Assembly (NCBI GenBank): GCA_016124935.1
Contig: WGMS01000022.1
Location: forward strand, 134,216-198,215
Length of the DNA: 64,000 nt
Direction: 5' to 3'
Origin: a bacterium
Lineage (GTDB): Bacteria; Cyanobacteriota; Vampirovibrionia; Obscuribacterales; Obscuribacteraceae
Program-made: the position numbers and the translations under genes
The notes under the pieces: generated by a model
What the model was told of the DNA's origin: nothing
What the model saw: only the letters and a program-made list of their open reading frames with translations
Databases searched by the model: none
Shown here: piece after piece, positions 19,465 to 28,695 of the stretch
How the letters are laid out: every line of letters starts with the position of its first letter
Position numbering within the stretch: position 1 is the first letter of the stretch

Positions 19465-20250
19465 TTACGAGTTCTGTTCGAATAAACAGTACTTCGCGGG
19501 ATACTGCACCGAGTTCAAGGTCAACCCCCGGGGGGGTGCCGTGGGACCGTTCAGCGCACGCTCTCCTTTATCTAGAGCCTCGCTGATACTCTCAGGAACT
19601 CGTTTTCCGAGTCCGATCTCAATGAGAGTCCCGACTATTATGCGGACCATATTGTACACGAAGTGATCGGCGACAATCCAGAATTCAAGCTGACCTTCAC
19701 CTAAATTCAATATTTCGCAACGTTCCACGAAGCAAATGGTGGTGGACGAGCTGGCATTGCTAGATCGGAAGGCTCGAAAATCATGACTGCCCAACATTCG
19801 CGATGCGCCGTCATTCATGGCTTTCAAGTCGAGAGGCTCTTTGATGAAGTAATGAGAATCCTTTAAAAGAGCGGAGCGCTGACGACCGTTAAAGATCCGA
19901 TACACGTATTCTCGCTTGATGGCGCTGAAACGGGCGTGAAATTCTGAATCGACTATCTGCATTGCCGAGACTGCCAGGTCTTTGCCGATGATACCGTTGA
20001 TGCTCCAGTTCAGTCGCCGCAGGTCGATTTTGTCTTCTAGAAAATCGGCAGGCAGATTGATATGGGCTACTTGTAAGCGAGCATGCACGCCGGAATCGGT
20101 TCTTCCGCTGAAGGTGACCCGAATATCTCTTTTGGTGAGAATCTTTAGAGCGTGCTCGAGTTCAGACTGCACCGTTCTATGGCCAGGCTGATATTGCGAG
20201 CCATGGAATTTTGTTCCAACGTACTCGACTGCTAAAGCCAGTTTGGGCAT
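19465..20250 (-). CDS. truA: tRNA pseudouridine(38-40) synthase
   Basis: 261 residues. TruA isomerises uridines 38-40 in the tRNA anticodon arm. The catalytic Asp is in SGRTDSGVHA (GRTDxGVHA motif, about residue 52). Also visible are EYVGTKFHGSQYQPGHRTVQ at the start, AIKREYVYRI near residue 105 and HFVYNMVRIIVGTL near 205. Its place between rplQ and rplM is the arrangement found in Cyanobacteria and some Firmicutes. Gaps of 26-29 bases suggest cotranscription. Confidence 0.96.
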   Translation of the reverse strand: MPKLALAVEYVGTKFHGSQYQPGHRTVQSELEHALKILTKRDIRVTFSGRTDSGVHARLQVAHINLPADFLEDKIDLRRLNWSINGIIGKDLAVSAMQIVDSEFHARFSAIKREYVYRIFNGRQRSALLKDSHYFIKEPLDLKAMNDGASRMLGSHDFRAFRSSNASSSTTICFVERCEILNLGEGQLEFWIVADHFVYNMVRIIVGTLIEIGLGKRVPESISEALDKGERALNGPTAPPRGLTLNSVQYPAKYCLFEQNS

Positions 20251-20279
20251 CGCTTCAAAAGGCGGGATTGCAGCTCTGG

Positions 20280-20705
20280 TTAGACCAACTGGATAACTGC
20301 CAGGGGCGCATTGTCACCACGGCGATTGCGATACTTGATGATTCTTGTGTAGCCGCCTTCCCGGTCTTTGTAACGGGGGGCGATTTCATTGAAGACGCGG
20401 GTTACGACTTCTCTGTCGTAAAGCTTGGCGCGAACCTGACGTCTCAAATGCACCGCGCGTGCTACCTCTTTGGCAGCCGCTTCGTCACCACCTTTGGCCT
20501 TTTCTTTAAGGGCTTCATAGTTTTCGATCTGACCCTTTTTGCCTTTGGTGATCAGCTTCTCCACTTCCGGTCTCAAAGCCTTGGCTTTGGCCAGAGTGGT
20601 GATGATCTCCTCGTGCCGGAGCAGCTCGGTTGAGAGGCTGCGCAGAACAGCTTTACGCTGGTCGGACGGTCTTCCTAGTTTGTGGCGGGTCTTGCGGTGA
20701 CGCAT
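20280..20705 (-). CDS. rplQ: 50S ribosomal protein L17
   Basis: 141 residues. The opening MRHRKTRHKLGRPSDQRKAV and LITKGKKG are diagnostic. A charged insertion around residues 60-80 (YEALKEKAKGGDEAAAKEVA) makes it a little longer than the 116-130 residues common in the family. L17 binds 23S rRNA near the exit tunnel. It lies 26 bases after rpoA, the conserved alpha-operon order. Confidence 0.98.
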   Translation of the reverse strand: MRHRKTRHKLGRPSDQRKAVLRSLSTELLRHEEIITTLAKAKALRPEVEKLITKGKKGQIENYEALKEKAKGGDEAAAKEVARAVHLRRQVRAKLYDREVVTRVFNEIAPRYKDREGGYTRIIKYRNRRGDNAPLAVIQLV

Positions 20706-20731
20706 GACGTGAATCCTCTTTTATCGAATCT

Positions 20732-21841
20732 CTACTTTTCTTTGGGCGAGTCTGCCAGGCCCAGACCAAATTGTCTCAATCTTTCGATTACTTCGTCAGC
20801 GGACTTTTTACCGAAGTTCTTGATATTCATCAAGTCATCGTAGGTCAGCTTGAGAAGCTCTCCTAAAGAGTTGATATTGGCGCGCTTCAAGCAGTTGTAT
20901 GCTCTGACCGAGAGCTCGAGCTCTTCGATCGAGATAGAGCTGTGTTTGCCTTCTTGTTGTTGCGGTTGAGTGGTGGTCGGAACCATCGGCTTACCGGAGA
21001 GCTCAGCAATGGGCACCAGGTGCTCGATGAGCTGGCGGGCGGCTTGAGAGACTGCTTCGGTGGCGTCGATGGCGCCATTGGACCAGAGCTCCAGGGTCAA
21101 CTTGTCGAAATCTGTCGATTCACCAACCCGGGTCGGTTCAACCATATAGCTGACCTTGCGGATTGGCATGTAGACAGCATCGATGGGCAACACGTCTATA
21201 GCTTGTTTGTACTGGCTGTGAGCATCGGCGGGGACATAGCCACGACCGCGCTCGGCGGTTATCTCTGCCCGGATGCGGCCGCCTTCGGCCAGGGTGCAGA
21301 GTTGCCAGTCAGGGTTGATGATGGTGGCATCAGCCGGGCAGAAGATGTCTCTTCCGGTTACCGGACCGGGACGCTCCACATCGAGGTGGAGGTACTGGGG
21401 ATCGGTTGAAAATGTCTTGACCACCAGCCCCTTGAGATTGAGCATGATATCGATAACGTCTTCGACGACACCGGGTACGGTGGTGAATTCGTGGGTGATA
21501 CCATCGATTCTGACTGCGGTGACGGCGGAGCCTTCGATATGAGAAAGCAGAACTCTGCGCAAAGAGTTGCCGAGAGTGGTTCCGTAGCCGCGCTCTAGCG
21601 GTTCGATCTGGAATTTGCCGTAGATCGAGCCGTCGGCATGGGTTTTATTTTCGAGGCACTTGATCTTGATCGGCTCACGGGGGCTGGTTTCTGGAACCAT
21701 TCCGTAATCCATGGAAGACCCGGTCGCGCCGGTGCCTGCTCCTGGAGCACCGATACCGGTGCCGGTGATGTAGTCGTTGCCACCAGGAATGCCGGTGTTA
21801 TTCATATTGATGCCGTAAGGGCGATTGAAATCGTTATTCAC
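20732..21841 (-). CDS. rpoA: RNA polymerase alpha subunit with possible N-terminal extension
   Basis: 369 residues if read from the GTG at 21841. The alpha-NTD assembly domain is seen in GKFQIEPLERGYGTTLGNSLRRVLL, and the C-terminal DNA/activator-binding domain in ELSVRAYNCLKRANI and MNIKNFGKKSADEVIERL. The first about 48 residues are Gly/Thr/Asn rich (GTGIGAPGAGTGATGSS) and not part of the family core. No strong ribosome-binding site is visible before the GTG. Starts at ATG 21712 or 21700 would give the usual length of about 322-326. The frame is certain, the start is not. Confidence 0.96.
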   Translation of the reverse strand: MNNDFNRPYGINMNNTGIPGGNDYITGTGIGAPGAGTGATGSSMDYGMVPETSPREPIKIKCLENKTHADGSIYGKFQIEPLERGYGTTLGNSLRRVLLSHIEGSAVTAVRIDGITHEFTTVPGVVEDVIDIMLNLKGLVVKTFSTDPQYLHLDVERPGPVTGRDIFCPADATIINPDWQLCTLAEGGRIRAEITAERGRGYVPADAHSQYKQAIDVLPIDAVYMPIRKVSYMVEPTRVGESTDFDKLTLELWSNGAIDATEAVSQAARQLIEHLVPIAELSGKPMVPTTTQPQQQEGKHSSISIEELELSVRAYNCLKRANINSLGELLKLTYDDLMNIKNFGKKSADEVIERLRQFGLGLADSPKEK

Positions 21842-21911
21842 GTTTTATTCGCTCAACTCTCTGTGTAGTCTGGGTAATTAGATGGGTACCTGATGAAGTT
21901 GATGGAGAATA

Positions 21912-22538
21912 TTACCTTCTGGAGTAGTATTCAACGATCAGGGCTTCTTTGATGGTCTGGTCAAGCTCTTCGCGAGAAGGAGGATTGACTAAAGACGCAG
22001 TAAGCTTTTCGGCATCTGCGGTCATCCACGCCGGAGGCGGGCTGCCGGGATTCTCTTCGATGATAGATTTGATTGTCTTCTTGCTTCTTTCCATCACACC
22101 GACTATCTGTCCGGGCTTGAGCTGGATGGAGGGAGTATAGACTTTCGTGCCGTCCACGGTGAAGTGTCCGTGACTGATGAGTTGGCGTGCCTGCGCTCTG
22201 GAGGGAACGAGACCGGAGCGGTAGACGATATTGTCCAGTCTGGTTTCGCAGAGTTGAAGAATCTTCAAACCTGTAGGTACTTTCTTCTGGGCACTGGCTA
22301 CTTTATAGAATGCCGAGAATTGAGCCTCTAGCAAGCCGTACATGCGGCGCACTTTTTGCTTCTCTCTCAACTGAGTAGCGTATTCTGAATGCTTCTTGCG
22401 AGCTTGACCGTGCTGACCCGGACCATAGCGACGTCTTTCGATGGCGCATTTGGTGGTAAAGCAGCGCGAGCCTTTCAAAAAGAGCTTGACTCCTTCGTTT
22501 CTGCAAAGCTTGCATACAGCATCTGTATATCTAGCCAA
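21912..22538 (-). CDS. rpsD: 30S ribosomal protein S4
   Basis: 208 residues beginning with TTG, with GGAG 8 bases upstream. Signature elements: an N-terminal Cys set (CKLCRNEGVKLFLKGSRC with a later C), YGLLEAQFSAFYKVA, and the S4 RNA-binding fold RLDNIVYRSGLVPSRAQARQ followed by GHFTVDGTKV. S4 nucleates 30S assembly and in many bacteria represses its own operon. Placement between rpsK and rpoA is as in Proteobacteria and Firmicutes, not the usual cyanobacterial order. Confidence 0.98.
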   Translation of the reverse strand: MARYTDAVCKLCRNEGVKLFLKGSRCFTTKCAIERRRYGPGQHGQARKKHSEYATQLREKQKVRRMYGLLEAQFSAFYKVASAQKKVPTGLKILQLCETRLDNIVYRSGLVPSRAQARQLISHGHFTVDGTKVYTPSIQLKPGQIVGVMERSKKTIKSIIEENPGSPPPAWMTADAEKLTASLVNPPSREELDQTIKEALIVEYYSRR

Positions 22539-22572
22539 CTTCCAATCTCCTTTTCGCTTCGGGAGTCATCCC

Positions 22573-22965
22573 TTAGACTCGACGACGTTTAGGCGGACGG
22601 CAGCCATTATGAGGAATGGGCGTCACATCCTTAATAAGAGTAATTTCGAGACCCGCAGCCTGCAGGGCACGGATAGCGGTTTCTCTGCCGGCTCCCGGTC
22701 CCTTGACCAGTACTTCGACCTGGCGCATGCCCTGGTCCATCGATCTTCTGGCAACGGAATCGGCAGCTTGCTGAGCCGCAAACGGAGTACCTTTCTTGGC
22801 ACCCTTGAATCCAACCGTACCAGCCGAGGCCCAGGCTACAACCTGACCTTGAGGATCCGTAGAACAAATAATGGTGTTGTTGAAAGTGCTCTTGATATGC
22901 ACCATCCCCTGAAGGACGTAGCGCTTCTCTTTTTTCTTGGTTCGAGCTTTTGCCGACTTAGCCAT
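22573..22965 (-). CDS. rpsK: 30S ribosomal protein S11
   Basis: 130 residues, normal length. Recognised by [38 protein letters not shown], the [15 protein letters not shown] loop and the C-terminal [19 protein letters not shown]. It forms the 30S platform with S6 and S18. It lies 34 bases upstream of rpsD and 96 bases downstream of rpsM. Confidence 0.98.
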   Translation of the reverse strand: MAKSAKARTKKKEKRYVLQGMVHIKSTFNNTIICSTDPQGQVVAWASAGTVGFKGAKKGTPFAAQQAADSVARRSMDQGMRQVEVLVKGPGAGRETAIRALQAAGLEITLIKDVTPIPHNGCRPPKRRRV

Positions 22966-23061
22966 TTACCTATTTCTTTCCTTTTGATTTTTGGAATACC
23001 GGATTCTAATTGGAATTCCAGGGTTTTTCTTGAAATGTCACTTCAATATTAATAAAGGTTG

Positions 23062-23448
23062 TTATTTAGAAGTGGTTTTCTTACCGGCCACAGCCAATCT
23101 CTTGCGTCCGCGTCTGGTGCGAGCGTTGGTCTTGGTTCTCTGGCCTCTGGTGGGAAGACCCTTTCTATGACGCTGACCGCGGTAGCAATTGATCTCGATC
23201 AATCGCTTGATATTGAGACCTTCGACTCGTCTCAGGTCACCTTCGACCTGGTACTCGCCGCTTTTCTCGATCTCTTCTCTGATGCGAGCGACATCATCCT
23301 CGGTGAGCTCATGCACGCGCATGGCTTCCGGAATGTTGAGCTTCTCACAAATTTTACGGCCGGTTGTCATACCGATGCCGTGTATGTAAGTGAGAGCGAT
23401 ATGGGTTTTCTTGTTTTTTGGTAGATCTACACCGGCTATTCGAGCCAT
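23062..23448 (-). CDS. rpsM: 30S ribosomal protein S13
   Basis: 128 residues, normal length. [20 protein letters not shown] and the helix-two-turn-helix with [10 protein letters not shown] are diagnostic, as are [21 protein letters not shown] and the basic tail. S13 contacts the P-site tRNA and the 50S subunit (bridge B1). It lies 75 bases downstream of rpmJ. Confidence 0.98.
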   Translation of the reverse strand: MARIAGVDLPKNKKTHIALTYIHGIGMTTGRKICEKLNIPEAMRVHELTEDDVARIREEIEKSGEYQVEGDLRRVEGLNIKRLIEINCYRGQRHRKGLPTRGQRTKTNARTRRGRKRLAVAGKKTTSK

Positions 23449-23523
23449 GAGTTCTCAGTCCTTATAGTTTGTGGTCGTCTGTTCCTAGTTACTTATTTAT
23501 TACTCTGCTATTGCTATGCGCGA

Positions 23524-23637
23524 TTAGCCCTGGCGTTGTTTATGCTTCGGGTTCTCGCAAATGACAGCCACACGACCTTTGCGGCGGATTATTTTGCATT
23601 TGTCGCACAGTTTTTTTACTGATGCTCTAACTTTCAT
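23524..23637 (-). CDS. rpmJ: 50S ribosomal protein L36
   Basis: A 37-residue protein. It starts [20 protein letters not shown] and ends [11 protein letters not shown]. The zinc-binding set C-x2-C...C-x4-H is intact, so this is the zinc-containing (C+) form. L36 is the smallest 50S protein and binds 23S rRNA. It sits between infA and rpsM, the normal order, but is separated from infA by an unusually long 453-base gap. Confidence 0.97.
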   Translation of the reverse strand: MKVRASVKKLCDKCKIIRRKGRVAVICENPKHKQRQG

Positions 23638-24090
23638 TGTAGGTTCCTGCTTTCGGAATTTTAGAAAACTACTATCTGTCGATTGATCGACTTTTTTCTT
23701 CTTCTTCTTGTCGCAAAGACAGCAGTGTTCGCGTCCGTTGGGATGCTAAAGCTACAGCCTGAGACAAACAACTCATTCTACAGCACAATGTATATACTCA
23801 TCCTCTTATCGCGTCTCGATTCGCAATCTAAGTTAACTTGTTAGCCGCAGCAGAATCGGAGCGATATCTAGTTTGCAGGAAGGGTAAATTACCGATCGAG
23901 TCCCCCTTGATAATTAAGGTTTAGAGGCTGTACCCCTGACTCCGGTACTGTTTCGGCGGATGAGGCTGAGGTGGTCTTGAAAACTTTCGGGACCCAGTAG
24001 TTTCAAGAAGCCCTCTTTGATCCGGACTTCTAGCTTTGATTGGTATGTTTATTAAGAAAATTTCTCTTTGAGATAGTCCGAATTCGCAGA
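23638..24090. other. 453-base gap between infA and rpmJ
   Basis: No gene is visible on either strand. On the minus strand the stretch nearest rpmJ contains a small palindrome (GTCGAT/ATCGAC at about 23678-23691) next to a T-rich run on the plus strand. The rest has several stops in all frames. I see no convincing terminator or sigma-70 promoter, although its length suggests an internal promoter for the rpmJ-rpsI half. Confidence 0.5.
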
Positions 24091-24312
24091 CTACTCGCGA
24101 ATTCGATAGGTTATCCGACCGCGGGTCAGATCGTATGGTGTCAACTCGACACGCACTCTGTCTCCCGGGAGAATTTTGATGAAGTTCTTGCGAATCTTGC
24201 CGGAGATATGGGCAAGGACTTTGTGTCCGTTGTCGAGTTCCACCCGAAACATGGCGTTGGGCAAGGATTCCCGTATTGTCCCTTCAAATTCGATTACGCC
24301 TTGCTTGGCCAT
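24091..24312 (-). CDS. infA: Translation initiation factor IF-1
   Basis: 73 residues, an OB-fold protein. [35 protein letters not shown] and [24 protein letters not shown] cover the full family length. IF-1 blocks the ribosomal A site during initiation. Its ATG overlaps the map stop by one base (TAATG), implying translational coupling. Confidence 0.98.
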   Translation of the reverse strand: MAKQGVIEFEGTIRESLPNAMFRVELDNGHKVLAHISGKIRKNFIKILPGDRVRVELTPYDLTRGRITYRIRE

Positions 24313-25100
24313 TACGCTACAACCTCTGTAGGTCTTCTGGTGAGAATCTCCGGTTTGCCGTCGGTGATCATGATGGAATGCTCGAAGTGAGCGGAGGCTT
24401 TGTAATCCGATGTGACTACCGTCCAGCCGTCCCGCTTGGTTCGAACCCCGTCACCGCCCAGATTGAACATGGGTTCAATCGCTATAACCATACCAGGTTT
24501 CAAGGTTATCTTGCTACCTGTACGGTAGTTGAATATAAAGGGTTCGTCATGCAGCTTGTAGCTGATACCATGGCCTCCGTATTCGCGGACTATGCCGTAA
24601 GACCCGCGGTTGCCCACATCTTCGATGGCGCCGGCGACCTGATCTAGATTGTTACCGGGGCAACTCTGTTTTATTCCTTCATAAAGCGCTTTTTGAGTGT
24701 CGTCCAGGAGCTGCCGCAAGCGCTCCGGCACATTACCCACAGCGATGGTGACGGCGGTGTCGGCGATAAGATCGAGGACTTTTCCGTCTTCGGAATTGCG
24801 CTGGTAGGTGACACCAAGGTCCATGCTCAGGACATCGCCGTCTTTCAGAACCCGGTGTTTGCTCGGAACGCCGTGTACCACCTCTTCGTTCACCGAAGCA
24901 CAGATGGTGCCGGGAAAGTCTCGATAGCCTTTGAAAGTCGGGATCGCTCCGTTTTCGCGAATCTTCTTCTCGGCCATCTGGTCGAGTTCCAGGGTAGAGA
25001 TGCCGGGAGCGACGGCTTTAGTCAGCATCTCCAGCACTTCGCCCGCCAGTTTGCCTGACTTTCTTATAAGCGTGAGGTCTTCTTCGTTTTCGAAAATCAT
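24312..25100 (-). CDS. map: Methionine aminopeptidase, type I
   Basis: 262 residues. It removes the initiator Met from new proteins. The metal-binding and catalytic residues can be seen in [11 protein letters not shown] (His), [10 protein letters not shown] (Asp), [14 protein letters not shown] (His), and [12 protein letters not shown] plus [11 protein letters not shown] (two Glu). It lies 21 bases after secY and overlaps infA by one base. In the usual order adk stands between secY and map; adk is absent here. Confidence 0.97.
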   Translation of the reverse strand: MIFENEEDLTLIRKSGKLAGEVLEMLTKAVAPGISTLELDQMAEKKIRENGAIPTFKGYRDFPGTICASVNEEVVHGVPSKHRVLKDGDVLSMDLGVTYQRNSEDGKVLDLIADTAVTIAVGNVPERLRQLLDDTQKALYEGIKQSCPGNNLDQVAGAIEDVGNRGSYGIVREYGGHGISYKLHDEPFIFNYRTGSKITLKPGMVIAIEPMFNLGGDGVRTKRDGWTVVTSDYKASAHFEHSIMITDGKPEILTRRPTEVVA

Positions 25101-25121
25101 ATGCGTTTTTTTTTCTTCCTT

Positions 25122-26585
25122 TTAAAAATCGTTGCCTTCACCGGCTTTTTTAAATATACCTCGAGCTTGATAACGAGCTGATATGGCATGGGTGACGATC
25201 TGTTTTTGAGTGTCTATGGCCACACCGACAAGAATGATCAATGAGGTCGAACCCAGACCCTGCAATGTGGTTACCTGGGTCCATTGCTCGCAGTGAATCG
25301 GTAGAATCGCCACCAGACCGATGGCGCAAGAGCCGATGAAGATCAAGCGAGTCAGAGTATCTTCCAGGAACTCCGCTGTCGGTCTGCCCGGCCTGACTCC
25401 CTGAACGGCCCTGCCCTGTCTTCTCAAGTTCTCGGCCATGTCTCGCGGTTGAAGAATAATCGAGGCGTAGAAGTAGGCGAAAAAGAGAATGAGGACGAAA
25501 TAGACCAGAGAATGCTCCCATTTGTAATACTGGAAGCAGTTGCCTATTTCGGTAGAGATAAAAGTCCAGCTCTCCTGGGCCCAGTTCTGTTGGGCCAGGG
25601 TCTCTATGCCCTTGCCAAGACCGGGTATGCTGATCAATAGCTCATAGACCGCAGTGCCGGGATCTTTGCTTTTGCCCTGGGCAACGAACTGCATGACCGT
25701 GGTCGGAAACATCATCAATGATGATGCGAAGATGATCGCCATGACGCCGGAGGGGTTTATCGGAAGATATATATGTTCGTCCGGAGCGGCGACAAAGACC
25801 TGACGGCCTACATTACGCCTGGCGCCCAGGACCATGATTTTGCGCACGCCCTGCTGCAGGCATACTATTAACGCCGCCAACAGCAGGAAGAGGGCGCCGA
25901 GGACGGCCACGCCCCAGACCGGCGATTGTCCAGTCTGGACTGCGTCATAGGTGTTGTGAACCATGACCGGCAGTCGGGCCACGATACCCAGGAAGATTAA
26001 CAGCGATGCACCATTGCCAACACCACGTTCGGTGATAAGCTCACCCATCCACATAATGAACATGGCCGAGCCTGTAAGGATAATGGCAGAAGTGACTACG
26101 AACCAGATTCCCGGGGTGAGCACCACCGGCGGGTTCTGGATCTTCATAAGAAGGTTGGAGAGCATTATCGATTGCAGAATAGAGATCGCAACCGTCGCCA
26201 CCCTGGTAATTTGTTGGAGCTTTTTACGGCCTTGCTCACCCTGGTTTTTATGTAGATCTTCGAGCTGCGGGATCACCGCTTGCATGAGTTGCATGATGAT
26301 CGAAGCTGTAATATACGGACCGATACCGAGGGAGAATATGGAGAGCTTGTTTAAGGCACCACCGGTGAAGAGGTCGACCATGCCAAGAAGGCTCTGGGCA
26401 TATTCGGGATGCTTTAGAAAGGCGCTGGAATCGACGCCAGGCAAGGGAATGTGTACGCCTACTCGATAGAGCAGAATCATTCCCAGGGTGAAGAATATCT
26501 TCTCTTTGAGACCTGCTGCGGAGAGCAACTTGCCTAGATTTTCCGGACCGCCTATGCGGCCGCCCTTCCGGCCTGGATTATTCAC
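25122..26585 (-). CDS. secY: Protein translocase subunit SecY
   Basis: 487 residues starting with GTG, somewhat longer than the typical 430-445, mostly by loops. Ten TM helices form the protein-conducting channel of the inner membrane. Seen: FFTLGMILLYRVGVHIPLPG at TM1, the plug region with FTGGALNKLSIFSLGIGPYI, GVGNGASLLIFLGIV, NPSGVMAIIFASS and PRDMAENLRRQGRAVQGVRPG near the C-terminus. It lies downstream of rplO with a 110-base gap and ends 21 bases before map. Confidence 0.97.
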   Translation of the reverse strand: MNNPGRKGGRIGGPENLGKLLSAAGLKEKIFFTLGMILLYRVGVHIPLPGVDSSAFLKHPEYAQSLLGMVDLFTGGALNKLSIFSLGIGPYITASIIMQLMQAVIPQLEDLHKNQGEQGRKKLQQITRVATVAISILQSIMLSNLLMKIQNPPVVLTPGIWFVVTSAIILTGSAMFIMWMGELITERGVGNGASLLIFLGIVARLPVMVHNTYDAVQTGQSPVWGVAVLGALFLLLAALIVCLQQGVRKIMVLGARRNVGRQVFVAAPDEHIYLPINPSGVMAIIFASSLMMFPTTVMQFVAQGKSKDPGTAVYELLISIPGLGKGIETLAQQNWAQESWTFISTEIGNCFQYYKWEHSLVYFVLILFFAYFYASIILQPRDMAENLRRQGRAVQGVRPGRPTAEFLEDTLTRLIFIGSCAIGLVAILPIHCEQWTQVTTLQGLGSTSLIILVGVAIDTQKQIVTHAISARYQARGIFKKAGEGNDF

Positions 26586-26695
26586 TTATCGATCATCCTC
26601 CTCTTTTGCAACAGATTATATCCCTATCTGATGAGAACAGGGTACTCCCACGTTAAGAAGGAGAAGACATGCATAAAATTTCAGACTGGCTATAT

Positions 26696-27181
26696 CTACT
26701 TGCCGACCGGGATCCGACCGCGAATTTGTCTTTCCGGTTGAATGACTTCGTAGGTGCCGCCCGCTTGTTGAATCTTGTCGATGGCGCCCTGGGAGAAGTG
26801 GTGAGCTTTGATGGTCAGCTTGACCGAAAGCTCTCCGTTGCCCAGGATTCTGAGAGACTCGCTCACTTTGTCGAGAACTTTGTGCTCTACAAGAGATTCC
26901 GGAGTTACTTCGGTTCCGGCCGGGAGCTTGTTCAGGCAACCTACGTTGAGGACAACCCAGTCTCTGCGTTTGACCGAGTCGAAGTTGTGAATTTTGGGAA
27001 GTCTTCTAAACAGCGGGGTTTGACCGCCTTCAAAGCCGAAACGTTTGCCTTCTCCGGATCTCTGACCCTGCCCGCGGTGACCTCTGTCGCAGGTCTTACC
27101 GGAGCCACTGGCGATACCACGACCGACACGCTTGGCTTGTCTTCTTGAACCTTCTACAGGTTGCAGTTCCTTGAGTCTCAT
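26696..27181 (-). CDS. rplO: 50S ribosomal protein L15
   Basis: 161 residues. LQPVEGSRRQAKRVGRGIAS, GRGxxSGSGKTCDRGHRGQG and RRLPKIHNF are family signatures; the C-terminus has INKxG-like IDKIQQAGGTYEVI. L15 binds 23S and 5S-proximal rRNA late in assembly. It is slightly longer than the usual 146 at the C-terminus (RQIRGRIPVGK). It precedes secY as in most bacteria. Confidence 0.97.
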   Translation of the reverse strand: MRLKELQPVEGSRRQAKRVGRGIASGSGKTCDRGHRGQGQRSGEGKRFGFEGGQTPLFRRLPKIHNFDSVKRRDWVVLNVGCLNKLPAGTEVTPESLVEHKVLDKVSESLRILGNGELSVKLTIKAHHFSQGAIDKIQQAGGTYEVIQPERQIRGRIPVGK

Positions 27182-27247
27182 TGTTTGCTCCTTTGCCTTG
27201 CGCCGCCGCTTCTCTCTATTGAAACCGGCGACTCGGCTTATGTCGAT

Positions 27248-27466
27248 TTACTTGTTGTTTTTTCTGGTGATTTTCCCGGTGGGGGTGCTTTCGGCAACCT
27301 CGGTCACCGAAACCAGATGAGCAACTTTGTTGATCATTCCTCTAATTGTCGGGCTGTCGGCGTGCACTACGGAGCTTCCGTATTTGCCGAGACCGAGTGA
27401 TCTGATCACCTTTTTTTGGGTCTCTTTCTTGCCGATAAGGCCTTTGTTCAGTGTGATTTTCAGCAT
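27248..27466 (-). CDS. rpmD: 50S ribosomal protein L30
   Basis: 72 residues. [33 protein letters not shown] and [13 protein letters not shown] match the L30 fold. The last 12 residues ([12 protein letters not shown]) extend the usual 60-residue protein. It lies between rpsE and rplO, the conserved spc-operon position. Confidence 0.96.
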   Translation of the reverse strand: MLKITLNKGLIGKKETQKKVIRSLGLGKYGSSVVHADSPTIRGMINKVAHLVSVTEVAESTPTGKITRKNNK

Positions 27467-27508
27467 CTTTCCTTTACGCTCCTGCTCACTGCTTATTCAG
27501 GCGTCAGC

Positions 27509-28255
27509 TTATGAAAGCATCTGCTTGACAGTAATTCCTCTTAGGCGAGCGGCCTGCTCGAAGGTGCGCAATTCACTCAAACCGTTGACGGTGGCTCTGG
27601 CTACGTTCAGGGGAGAACGCGAGCCCAGCGATTTGCACATAACGTCGCCGATACCAGCCAGTTCAAGGACCGCGCGGGTGGCGCCACCGGCGATGACACC
27701 GGTACCTTTGGCGGCGGGTTTCAGCAGCACTCTGCTGGAGCCCTGTCTGCCAACGATTTCATGGGGGATAGTAGTCTTGATCAGAGGTACGCTCACCAGA
27801 GATTTTTTGGCGTCGGCGATACCTTTTTGAATGGCCATGATCACTTCGGAAGCTTTGCCGATGCCGACGCCGACCTGACCTTTGCCGTTGCCGACTGCAA
27901 CCACGGCGCGGAAGCTCAGTTTCTTACCGCCTTTGACGACTTTGGTCACGCGGCGAACCTGAATGATTTTTTCTTCCCATTCGGAATCCTGGCGTTCACC
28001 ACGACGGTCATCACCGCCGCGACCGCCTCTGCCGCCGCCTTCTCTTCCGCCGCCGCCGCCGGGTCCGCGCTTGCCTCTGCCGCGACCACCGCGACCGCCT
28101 TCGGGACGGTCAGAGCCGTGGCTGTGCTCGTCGCCATGAGCGGAAGCGATCTCGCTATCGTTGTCGTTTTCGTTTGCGACTTGATTTTGAGTCTCGGGTT
28201 CTTTGTTCTGCGCTTCGTCTGGGGTTCCAGCGTTCGGCATCTGCTCTTTATCCAT
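27509..28255 (-). CDS. rpsE: 30S ribosomal protein S5 with Gly/Arg-rich N-terminal extension
   Basis: 248 residues against a usual 165-175. The core starts near residue 91: [40 protein letters not shown] (RNA-binding double-stranded fold), and [17 protein letters not shown] in the C-terminal half. Residues 1-55 are acidic and Asn/Glu rich. Residues 52-87 are an RGG-type stretch ([18 protein letters not shown]), the kind of low-complexity sequence that binds RNA. ATG at 28255 gives the whole extension; no internal start with a good ribosome-binding site is obvious. S5 is involved in translational fidelity. Confidence 0.96.
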   Translation of the reverse strand: MDKEQMPNAGTPDEAQNKEPETQNQVANENDNDSEIASAHGDEHSHGSDRPEGGRGGRGRGKRGPGGGGGREGGGRGGRGGDDRRGERQDSEWEEKIIQVRRVTKVVKGGKKLSFRAVVAVGNGKGQVGVGIGKASEVIMAIQKGIADAKKSLVSVPLIKTTIPHEIVGRQGSSRVLLKPAAKGTGVIAGGATRAVLELAGIGDVMCKSLGSRSPLNVARATVNGLSELRTFEQAARLRGITVKQMLS

Positions 28256-28305
28256 CTTTGTTCGTGTCCTTCATTCGTTCATTCAAAAGAGAGTTTGAAA
28301 CTTGG

Positions 28306-28674
28306 TTATACATCGAGACCTGCTTCGCGAGCGCCTTCTGCTACTGCGGCGATTCTGCCGTGATAGATGTAGCCACCGCGATCAAAGACGACTAGCTTGA
28401 CACCGTTGTCCATGGCTCGTTTGGCGACCAGCTCTCCGACTGATTTTGCCGATTCTTTATTCCACGGTTTTTTGCAGGCTTCCTTGAGCTCTGGGTCAAG
28501 GGTGCTGGCGCTGGCGATGGTCTTGGATTGAGAATCATCCACCACCTGGGCGTAGATGTGGCGATTGGAGCGGAATACGCACAGGCGAGGTCTTTCGGTA
28601 GAACCCCAGATGCGGCGTCTAATACGACGGTGTCGCTTCAATCTCGTGATCTTTCTATTTGGCTTCGTAATCAT
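28306..28674 (-). CDS. rplR: 50S ribosomal protein L18
   Basis: 122 residues, normal length. [39 protein letters not shown] and [20 protein letters not shown] are diagnostic. L18 carries 5S rRNA into the central protuberance with L5. It lies 21 bases downstream of rplF and 50 bases upstream of rpsE. Confidence 0.98.
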   Translation of the reverse strand: MITKPNRKITRLKRHRRIRRRIWGSTERPRLCVFRSNRHIYAQVVDDSQSKTIASASTLDPELKEACKKPWNKESAKSVGELVAKRAMDNGVKLVVFDRGGYIYHGRIAAVAEGAREAGLDV

Positions 28675-28695
28675 GACGATACCCTCGTTAATTCC

